IMG/VR virus record: IMGVR_UViG_3300023440_000013
Location: 1 to 35,061 of that record
Length of the DNA: 35,061 bases
Strand: one strand, 5' to 3'
From: a virus
Part shown: positions 14,985-24,600 of the stretch, in pieces
How positions within the stretch are numbered: position 1 is the first letter of the stretch
How the letters are laid out: the number at the start of each line of letters is the position of its first letter
Translations under genes and position numbers: made by a program
The notes under the pieces: generated by a model
The model's input: the letters and a program-made list of their open reading frames with translations, nothing else
Told to the model about the DNA's origin: nothing
Database searches by the model: none

Positions 14985-16939
14985 TGGGAGCTTTTGTAAA
15001 CCCACAAACACCAAATTTAAACATACAGTCTACAATGGACTATATGAAAAATATTGCTGATCAGGCAATACAGGCTGCAAATAGCGCAATAATAAACACT
15101 TTTACAACTGAATTTGATTCTGGGCAATTTGGTGGACTCGATACGATAGAAGTAAACGCTACTTTTAATAAACCTGAAAAGCCAACCGATCCAAATTTTC
15201 AGCCTCCGTCAATGGCATTCCCATCAGCTCCAAGTAGCAATTACCCTGTTGTTGATGTGTCTGCTATTGATACATCAGGTGCGCCTTCGTCTTATATTCC
15301 TGTTGATTTGCCACCGCCCCCAGGATTAAATATTCCCACGGCTCCAAATGCGTTTACAGAATTAGCTCCAACAAGCCCTGGAGTTGAACCTGCGCCTGAA
15401 GCTCCAGATGCGCCTAATACACAATTAGGGGATATTCCTGATCTTGAGAATATTGTAATTCCACGTGCGCCGAATGTGGCAATAATTTCGTTTGATCAAA
15501 AATTTCCTGAGAATAATCTTGAAGTTCCAAATTTAGATTATCAAATACAAGATTATTCTTATAGCCAATATTTGTCATTGTTAGGGAATGGTAATTTATT
15601 GGCGGATATAACAACCAGGATTAAAAGCAATCTTTCCGGTGGTTCTGGTTTTAATTCAAATGTTGAACAAGCCATTTACGATAGAGGAAAAGACAGAGAG
15701 TTAAAAGATAATGTTTTAGCAATAGAACATATTAATGAAGTAGAAGCCGCGCAAGGATGGTCAAGACCAAATGGTTCAAAGTTAGCCGCTATGCAAAACG
15801 CTATTCAGCAGACTCAACAAAGGAATGCTGAATTAAGTCGTGAAATAATGATTAAACAAGCTGAACTTGAACAATCGAATATGCGATTTAGTATTTCACA
15901 AGCCATTCAGCTCGAAACCTCATTGCTTGGACTTCATCAGCAACAAGCCAGGTTGGTTTTTGAACAGGCAAGATATGTTCAGGATTTGTTGCAGGAAGTT
16001 TATAGATTACAAGTATTAGATTTTCAAACAAAAACATCGGCTTATACTGCTTATGCTACAGCTTTTGAAGCAAGAGTCCGCGGGCAATTATCGCAAGTAG
16101 AAGTATTTAAAGCACAGATAGAAGGCGAAAAGGCTAAGGCGGATGTTAATCAATCAAAAATATCAGCTTATTCGGCAAAAGCTAATGCTATATTAGCAGA
16201 AGCTAATGCTTATCGTGCCGTAGTAGATGGAATTAATGCAACTGTAAAAAAAGAAGAAGTTAAAATTCAGGCGTTTAAAGCTGAAGTTGAGGCTTATTCT
16301 GAAAAAGTAAAAGCTAAAACTGCTGAATATAGTGGATATGCTGAATTGGTTAGAGCTGAAATCGCAAAAGCTCAATTATACGACTCCGAAGTAAAAGCGT
16401 ATTCTGCTAAAGCAAGTGCGAAATCTGAGGAATATAAAAACCAGGTACAAGCCTATTCAGCATTAATTGAGGCAAGAGCTAAAGATGCTGATATTAAGAT
16501 AAAATCATTGGATAGCCAAACTCAGGTTGAACGATTAAAAATAGAAGATTACAGGGCAAGAATTGAGGCGTTTTCTGCTAAAATAGAGGAAGAATATAAG
16601 GCATATCAAAACCTTATTAATTTATATAGAGGAAAGGCTGAAATCTATGCAAGCGAAGTTCGCGGTGAAGAAGCTAAATCAAATGTTGACCTTAAAAAGA
16701 TTCAAGAGTCTATTGAACAGAATAAAAATAAAGCAGATATTTCTGTTCAGAATGCAAGGGTTGTTATGGACAAAATTCAATTCACTGAGGCAATGAGAAT
16801 TAAATCATCTGAAACAGAAGCCAATATCCATGCAGGAATAGCTTCAAGTGCGCTATCTGCTATTAATGTTGGCGAAAGCGCAAAAATTGGCTCTAATGTT
16901 GATCTTAGTGAATCTTACAAATTCAATGGCAGGGTATAA
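14984..16939 (+). CDS. Coiled-coil virion protein (651 aa)
   Basis: Residues 1-160 are Pro/Ala-rich (NKPEKPTDPNF, APSSNYPVVDV, DLPPPPGLNIP), an extended linker. Residues about 225-270 (NVEQAIYDRGKDRELKDN, WSRPNGSKLAAM) form the best conserved block of this phage tail family. From about 270 to 600 the protein is a continuous alpha coiled coil rich in Ala, Lys, Glu and Gln, with a repeat of about 13-14 residues (for example VEAYSEKVKAKTAEYSGYA, then VKAYSAKASAKSEEYKNQ). A long rod inside or around the tail is likely. It starts in a TAATG overlap and ends in another. Confidence 0.65.
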   Translation: MGAFVNPQTPNLNIQSTMDYMKNIADQAIQAANSAIINTFTTEFDSGQFGGLDTIEVNATFNKPEKPTDPNFQPPSMAFPSAPSSNYPVVDVSAIDTSGAPSSYIPVDLPPPPGLNIPTAPNAFTELAPTSPGVEPAPEAPDAPNTQLGDIPDLENIVIPRAPNVAIISFDQKFPENNLEVPNLDYQIQDYSYSQYLSLLGNGNLLADITTRIKSNLSGGSGFNSNVEQAIYDRGKDRELKDNVLAIEHINEVEAAQGWSRPNGSKLAAMQNAIQQTQQRNAELSREIMIKQAELEQSNMRFSISQAIQLETSLLGLHQQQARLVFEQARYVQDLLQEVYRLQVLDFQTKTSAYTAYATAFEARVRGQLSQVEVFKAQIEGEKAKADVNQSKISAYSAKANAILAEANAYRAVVDGINATVKKEEVKIQAFKAEVEAYSEKVKAKTAEYSGYAELVRAEIAKAQLYDSEVKAYSAKASAKSEEYKNQVQAYSALIEARAKDADIKIKSLDSQTQVERLKIEDYRARIEAFSAKIEEEYKAYQNLINLYRGKAEIYASEVRGEEAKSNVDLKKIQESIEQNKNKADISVQNARVVMDKIQFTEAMRIKSSETEANIHAGIASSALSAINVGESAKIGSNVDLSESYKFNGRV

Positions 16940-17193
16940 TGAAAAAATTTATTACAGCAACATTATTAAAATTAATGCGTTCTTTAATTGATGGTCAGCT
17001 AATGGATCATATTAAAGAACTTGTAAACGCCTTAATGCGTTCAGATATGCCAGGGGAAAAGAAGCGTCAAGCATTAAAAGAAATGCTTGATGACGTAGAG
17101 GGTGATATTAAATTGGCATTATCTGAAACAGCGGAACATTTAATAAATGCAGCAATAGAAATTGCATTGATGTATTTGAAGGCCAGACAATGA
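16939..17193 (+). CDS. Conserved small phage protein (84 aa)
   Basis: A helical protein beginning MKKFITATLLKLMRSLIDGQ, with LVNALMRSDMPGEKKRQALKEML and IEIALMYLKARQ. The block GEKKRQxxxExL followed by IEIAxxxLK recurs in small proteins next to podophage coiled-coil tail genes. The hydrophobic ends might contact the membrane or another virion protein, but no clear TM span is predicted. It is coupled to the previous gene by TAATG and to the next by ATGA. Role unknown. Confidence 0.6.
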   Translation: MKKFITATLLKLMRSLIDGQLMDHIKELVNALMRSDMPGEKKRQALKEMLDDVEGDIKLALSETAEHLINAAIEIALMYLKARQ

Positions 17194-18629
17194 ATAGAAA
17201 GCAATATCGTAGTGATCAATTAAACACTCCAGAAGTTTATCCTGAGCATGTGTCGGCATTGCCTGACGCTCCAATTGGAACTGGCCGTGTTCCCGAATCT
17301 TATAACAGGGAAAGAGAGCGATTAATAAATGAAAGAAAAATCCCTGAATTAGCAACAGGCAGGGTTTCGCCTAATTATCTTAATCAGCGTCAGAGACTTA
17401 TTAATCAGAGGAAATTAGCAAATATTCCTGAATTGCAAACATTTGCTAAAAATATAGGTAATATTGATGATAGCAGTATACCCAAATTTATTGGAAGCAC
17501 GCTAGGGACTATAGCGGGATTTGGCCGAGACGTTACTGTTAATAAAGTAAATAACGCAATATCTGGAATTAGCCAGGATGTTGGAGATTTTGCTCAATCT
17601 GCAAGTAACGCTTATAGCGGAAAAAAATTAAAAGATAGATTTTTGAAAAACTCTTCCAATATGCCGAATGAGAGGCCAGGTCTTCCGTCTAATTTGCCAC
17701 CACCTAATGTTCAGGAGCAACCGAGAGTATTTGATGCGGGAAATGGGCAATTAGGTGTAAATATTAATGGTGGAACAATAACGGCATCGAATCAAGCGAT
17801 TCAAAACATGCTAAGCGGTCATGGCGAGAGGAATCGTTATAGTCAGGATTATTTAAATAATTTAGCAAGTCAAGGCAAAACTTTTTATGATGAATATACT
17901 GGTGAAAAGTTAGTTGATAATGGTCGAATTGTCCCAAATCCATATCAGTCTTCTATTCAGCAAACATTACAACCAATTCAACTTGGTGGCCCACAGTCAT
18001 TTCAGAATAGTGAATTTGGGCAAAAATATATTAATGAAACTTTTCCGGGAGGTAGTATTGCTAATGCCGTGCCTTATATAAACGGAGATACAACTGGGTT
18101 GAAAAATCCTCCAAGATTGAAATATACAGCAATACCACCAAAACCACCTGTTCAGCTATCGCCACAACAACTAGAATCTGGCGCTAAACGTGTTGAGCAG
18201 AATGCTATAGATGCGGCTCAAGGCACAAAACCAATTACTGTTGATTCTGTGCTTGAAAAAACATTAAAGGATATAAAATATGCTGAAAATCCTGATCAAG
18301 CAGAAATGGCTAGGGAAAATTATAGATTATTAAACAAAAAGACTTCTGAACCTGATGTTTCATTAAAAACCAAGAAGATATTAACTGACAAAGGAGAGGT
18401 TAATGTTGACTATCTTATTGATAAAAAAGGGAATAGGTATGACATTGAAACAAAATTGCCATTCCCGTCGGAAGCAGAAGTTAAGACTCAATTCAATAAG
18501 GATGTTAAAAAGATCATGGATAAAGCCAAAGCTCAAAGCGCTAATGATGATGCTGTAAAAAAATTAATTGATGATAGAATCAATTATTATTTAAAACGAT
18601 TCGGATACGATTTTAGTAATGGACAATAA
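17190..18629 (+). CDS. Internal virion protein candidate (479 aa)
   Basis: The N-terminus contains a tandem repeat of about 34 residues: TGRVPESYNRERERLINERK then TGRVSPNYLNQRQRLINQRK. The middle is Gly/Asn/Pro-rich and likely disordered (residues about 155-340), and the C-terminus is charged and helical. It directly precedes and overlaps by 11 bases the giant ejection protein, a position used by internal core proteins in T7-like phages. No enzyme motif is seen. The ATG overlaps the previous stop. An internal or ejected virion protein is the best guess. Confidence 0.55.
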   Translation: MNRKQYRSDQLNTPEVYPEHVSALPDAPIGTGRVPESYNRERERLINERKIPELATGRVSPNYLNQRQRLINQRKLANIPELQTFAKNIGNIDDSSIPKFIGSTLGTIAGFGRDVTVNKVNNAISGISQDVGDFAQSASNAYSGKKLKDRFLKNSSNMPNERPGLPSNLPPPNVQEQPRVFDAGNGQLGVNINGGTITASNQAIQNMLSGHGERNRYSQDYLNNLASQGKTFYDEYTGEKLVDNGRIVPNPYQSSIQQTLQPIQLGGPQSFQNSEFGQKYINETFPGGSIANAVPYINGDTTGLKNPPRLKYTAIPPKPPVQLSPQQLESGAKRVEQNAIDAAQGTKPITVDSVLEKTLKDIKYAENPDQAEMARENYRLLNKKTSEPDVSLKTKKILTDKGEVNVDYLIDKKGNRYDIETKLPFPSEAEVKTQFNKDVKKIMDKAKAQSANDDAVKKLIDDRINYYLKRFGYDFSNGQ

Positions 18630-21600
18630 ATTATTTCCAGATTATGAGCCGCCTGATTTCACAGACGATCAATTAAAAGATGCGCCTGTAACTGATACGC
18701 TTAAAACTATAGCTCATGGTGCATTAAAAGGTGTTGGGCCTGTATTAAGAGGCGCTGGTAGCTTAGTTGCTGGTGGGATTAATACTGCTGGTGAAGCTTT
18801 AGGATTTAAACCGGATTTACGCGCAGAAGACCCTTTCGAGGCTTCAGGGATAACGCCTTATTTAAGCAAATCACGATCAGCTAAAACACAAAAGGCATTA
18901 CAAGGCTCTCAGATTGGTGGTGATATAACTGATCCAAGCACTTATACGTTTGGTGATAACCCTTCCTTGCGCGGTATTGGGCTTCAAGCGTTAGATGCAG
19001 CTTCACAGGTCGCCCCACAATTAGGGCTGGCATTAGCCACAGGTGGTTTAAGTACGCCCGCACAATTAGGTATAGGCGCTGGGGTTGGTACGCTTCAAGG
19101 TTTAGGCGCTGGCGCTGAACAACAAGAGCAATCATTCGACCAGTTAAGTCATGATGATTTATATAAAACATATGGAGCTTATCGTGATTTAATTGATAAA
19201 GGTGAATCACCATCCAATGCAAAGGATAAAGTAAGAAAACTGGTTTCAACAGGTGGCGCTATAGGTATGGGTGCTGTTACTGGCGCGACACAAGGGCTTG
19301 AAAACGTGCTTGTCGGGGCGTTGAGTAGAGGGAAATTAAAGATTCCAACAAATGGCCCATTAACTAAATCTTTAGTTAGCGGTGGTGCTGGTGCGCTTAC
19401 TGAATCAACGCAAGAAGTATCAGAAGGCGTAGGGGCCAGATTAGGCTCTAATATTGCAGCACAAGGCAATCAGTCATTAACTGAGGGTTCTTTTGCTGAT
19501 GCGGCTCTTGGTGCGTTAGGTGGCGGCCCTATTGGTGCGGCTATAGGCGCTATTCAACCAGATAATAGCCAAGGTTTCGAGAAACCTTCTTATAAAATCA
19601 TCCCTGATGCCGATAAGATAGTAAAAAACAGAACAAAGAAAGGTGAGAATCTTAAGGATTTTATTGATAGTCAGTATCAAGATAGTGGATATAAGCCAGA
19701 GGGTTATGATAAACAAGCCAGGCTCCCTGCGCCAGAAGATAAAACAAAATTACCATCTCTTGCTAAGGATGAGATTATTACATTCAGTGATGGCTCTCAG
19801 GCTCGCAAATCTGATTTAGTTAATTACTATAAAAGTAAAGGATATAGTGATGATGTTATAAATAAACATATAGAATCATTTATTAAAAAAGCGAAACCAA
19901 AAAAAGAATCATTGCCTGAATATGATCCTTTTAAAAGAGAAACATACCCTGAATTAATTAATAAAGAGAAATTTAGGCAGGGGTTGGGTTATAAAGACAT
20001 AAGAAATACTCAGCGCGACAAAGAGATTGATCAGGCATTTGCTGATAATAGAGATAAAGAAAAAGAAATTGATGCTGCTTATCAACAGTTAAATGAAATT
20101 AAAAGGAAAGATTTTATTCGTTCTGCTGATGATTTTTTAAAAACAAAAAAAGGCCAAAAAACATTACATAAACTTAAAAAGAAAAACTTACCATTAGAAA
20201 CAACTTTTGGTGAACTAAAAAATACTACATTAGCACCATTATTAAGAAAGGCATTAAAGGGAAAAAAATTATCTACAAACAATGAACAGCAAAAAGAAAC
20301 GAAAACAAATCAAGCGCCAAAGAATGAAACGCCAATTAAGGAAGGGAAAACTGATTCTTTCGTAAGCACTAAAGGAACTGTCGAAATTCCATTAGATAAG
20401 ATAAGTTTATCTAAAGATGTTCCTCAGTTTAAATCTGATGCGAATAAATATGGATTGGTAGAACCATTAACGGGAAAATTTGAGCGCACTGGAGTTGCGC
20501 CTGTTCAAGTGTGGCGCCGAAAAAATGGTGATTTAGAATTAATTAGTGGTCGTCATAGGTTCGATTTAGCCAAACGGTCTAATGAAAAAACAATTCCAGC
20601 ACAAATACATGATGAGGCCGATGGATTTACTGCCAAACATGCTGCTGTATTAGATTCAGAACTTAATATTCGCGATGGGCAAGGTAAGGTAAAAGATTAT
20701 GTCAACTATTTCAAAAGCACAGGAATCAACAGAAAAGAAGCAAAGCGACGTGGACTTGTGGGCAGAGCGTTGGGCAAAATTGCTTTCGACATCTCAGAAA
20801 ACGGAACGGATACCACGCACGCCGCCCATAGGAACGATATCATCGACGATAAAACAGCGCAAGTAATATCAAATACTGCACCTAAAAATGAGGCTGTACA
20901 GGCTGCCGGTTTAAAGTTTGCGCAAAATGGTGATAATCCTGAATTAATAGCCAATAAAATGAAGGTATTATCACAGGTTAAAACTACGCAATCAACTGGG
21001 GATTTATTTGGTTTTGACGATAGCGCCATTCAAGAGGCGGAACAAATGGCTAATATCGTTATTAAAAAACAAAATGAGCTAAAGCGTGCAAGAGAAAACG
21101 CAAAAGTAGGAATAAAAGCAAATTCCGTACAAGATGGCAAGTTATATACTGTTAATATTAAAGATAAAAAACAATTAAGAAAATATATTGATAATCTTAA
21201 TAAAGAAATTAAAGATTGGAGTAATTGGCAAACAAATCCAAATATAATAAAGCAAATAAAAAATGAATTATCACAAGATTCTGGTATTAAATCCGAAATA
21301 CCGCAAGTTGTTTCAAAGCCTTCCGAAGAAGGAAAAGGATTGCTTAAAGAAAACCAATTGGCAGATAATAAGATTTCGGGAACTAATAAAGTTAGCGAAA
21401 ATGAAATTTCCGATTCTTTTAAAAAAGAAGTTATTAATGAATCGCCAAAAGTGGTTTCAAGTGCCAAAGAAAAAGAGGTAAAGTCAAAGGCCTATAAATG
21501 GTTCGTTGACTGGTCTGAGTCTAATCCAAATAGAACCGTTGAAACAAATAGTTTCAATACATTGCGTGAAGCAAAGGAATTTGCAAAAGGTAAGTATGGT

Positions 21601-24600
21601 TACATATCACGAATGGGTGATGATGACTCAATAAAGATTCATTCATTCTTTGGTGGATATAAACCATCTGCTAATGATGAACAAAAATTAAAGTCGCTTG
21701 ACCCTAATTATAAATATGAAAATGTTAAACAATTTCAGGATGACAATGTAGGTTCAAGTGCCGAAGTAAAAGCGAGGAGTGGAAATAAACCTCTTGATAA
21801 GGACAATATGACGCCATTAGAACGGCACATAAAACAACATGCTCGTTTGATTGATGGTGAAGTAACCATTATGGAGTTACATAAAACAAGACATACAAAA
21901 AAAGATATTCCTATATGGGTTGTTAAACTATCTGATCGTATAAGTAAAGATGATTATAGAGACCTAAATAGTAAGGCAAAAGCATTAGGTGGCTATTATT
22001 CACGTTATGCTAAGGATGGGGCTATTCCTGGCTTCCAATTCAAGGACGAAAATTCAGCCAAAAAGTTTATGCAGCTTAAGGAGCAAAGCGTATCGAACAT
22101 AGATAAAATAGAGGAAAAAACTGGCAACACTCAGAGGAAATCAATTGAGCGCTTGCGAAATATGGCTGATAGGTTGCATAACAAAGCAGAGGCTTCTCTT
22201 AATCGAGAAAGAAAGACAAATACCGCAAAAAGGGCGAGAAAAGCTGCTAGTGCTGGAGATGCAGCCAGAAGCGATATAGCTTTTGCCGAAACCATACGGA
22301 ACCTTGCTGATGGCATTGAAACAGGCAAAACCAAGTTTCTGCAAAATATAAAAACAAAAACGCAGATTGAAGAATTAATATCATTGCTTAATCGCGCTAA
22401 ATACAAAGGTGATAGCATTGTTACAAAGGATATGTCTTATAGTGAGTCAGAATCCGTTAGAAACAAACCGGCAACTAAAGATGATATTCAGTATGCAGAA
22501 TATCCAGAAGTAAGATTACACAAAGAAGATGTTAAAAAATTAGTGTTTGCTCTTGAAAATATGGCAGGCATGAAGTTTATTGCTAAACGATTAAGTAAAT
22601 TAATGCCTGTTGGCGATATGGTGACGCTTAATACTGATGATGCTGTTAAAATCAGAGCCAAGCTTGGGGAAGATGCCCCATGGCAAATTGAAGATGCTAT
22701 AAAATCCATTCAACGATTAAAGAAAATAGGCATCAATAATTCCGCCGAACTAAGAGCTGCATTAAGAGAGCTTATAGACTTCAAAGAAAAGAAACAAGAA
22801 GAATCACCAAATAAACCCATTGATACAAAAAAATCAATTGCCAAGCCCCCCGCCACAGGAAGTACAGTTAAAGACGTGCTGTCATGGCTTCCTAAAAAAG
22901 TACGCAAAAATATTAAGATTGTTCAGAGCATTAATGATTTACCTGGGCATTTAAAATCAAATGCTTTATCGGGCGTTGAAGGCTTGTATGATCCGGTAAC
23001 AAATAAATCTTATATTGTTGCCGACATGATAACAAAAGATAATGCTTTGTCTGTCGTTGCACATGAGTTATTGCATCATAGATTAGCTAATAACAAGTCT
23101 TTGCGTCAAACTGTTTCTAATATTGAGGATGTTTTCAATAAAATAAAGTCAGGCGAATATAAAGGCCGTTATAAGGAAGTATACGAAAAGGCTATGGAAA
23201 GGGTTAAGGAAGCAAAAACAACGCCTGAAGACGAACTGGAAGAGTTTATTGCTTATTCTGTAACTGTATTTAATGAAAATCCTAAATCATTACCTGCAAA
23301 ACTCTATAAAGCCATTCAAAAATTAATTGCAGCTATTAAAACTGCATTGATGAGAATGGGTATACAGATTAATAAACTTACGCCTGCAGACTATAGTTCT
23401 TTAGCATTGCAAGCGGTTAAGCAAACAAAACAGAATAATATTTTAATAAATGCAGCTTTTGATCAAGATTATGCCGACAGTGACAACCTGTTAGCCTCCT
23501 ATGCAGGCAAGAAAGACCAAACAGCCGACCAGTCTGTTAAGTTTAGCAAAACCTTCACTGAACGAGTCACTAGCGCATTTACCAAAACCAAATTAGCCGA
23601 AGGAATCGAAGAGGAAAACAAAGAAAAATATGGTGTATTTAATAACGCATTAGGCAAAATCGGTGATGCTGCAACTAAATACTTAACAACGCTTGATAAC
23701 CTTGCAAGGAATAATCCTGTAGCCAGACCATTTTTGGATATGGCAAAATCCATGCAAATGAAAAAAGATAAGTTGTTATCAAAAACCAATGATGCTGTAA
23801 TTGCATATAATTCCATAGGCAAACATGGGATTAAACATATTGTTTCCAGTGTATTTGACCCTGAAGGAGATAAATCCGAACAACAAAGAAAAGTCGATGA
23901 AGCTTTATTAAACGGGACGTTAAATAATGAAGTTTATAATAATACTCAATTAAGAAAATTTGGATTAGATGATAAGTCTATAGAGGTATATAAGGTTATT
24001 CGCCAATACATGGATGATATGACCGAAGAGTATAAGGATGCCTTGCTTGAAAGAATGAGGATAAAAAGAAATGATGGTAAATTAAAGTTAATTAAGCCAT
24101 CAGGCAAAAAAGATAAAGATGCTGCTAAATTAGCAATAGGCTATAAACTTTTAAATGATTTCAAAGAGTTAAAAGGATTTTTCCCTATAATGCGTTTTGG
24201 GGAGCACACAATAACTGCAAAGAATGATGAAGGGAAGATTATTTATTTTGCTGCTGAGGAATCAAAGAAAAAAGCTATACAACATGCTAACAAAATAAAG
24301 CCTGAATATGACAATGTAACAATAGGCTTTCTTTCTAAGAATAAACGGGATGACTTAGTGTTTGATCCTCGTATGCTTAACATGCTCGGAAAATATCAAG
24401 ATGAAATCCCTGGATTCTCAGATATATTTGATAAAGTTGAGCAGGATATTTTAAAAGATTTTTCTAATAGTGAATTCAAGAAACATTTTATTCATCGGAA
24501 AGGAACCGCTGGATTTAGTAAAGATATTGTAAGAACATTGGCAAACTATGGCTGGTCTTCAAGCAACTATATTTCTAAAATGCTTTTTGTCCCTAAATTA

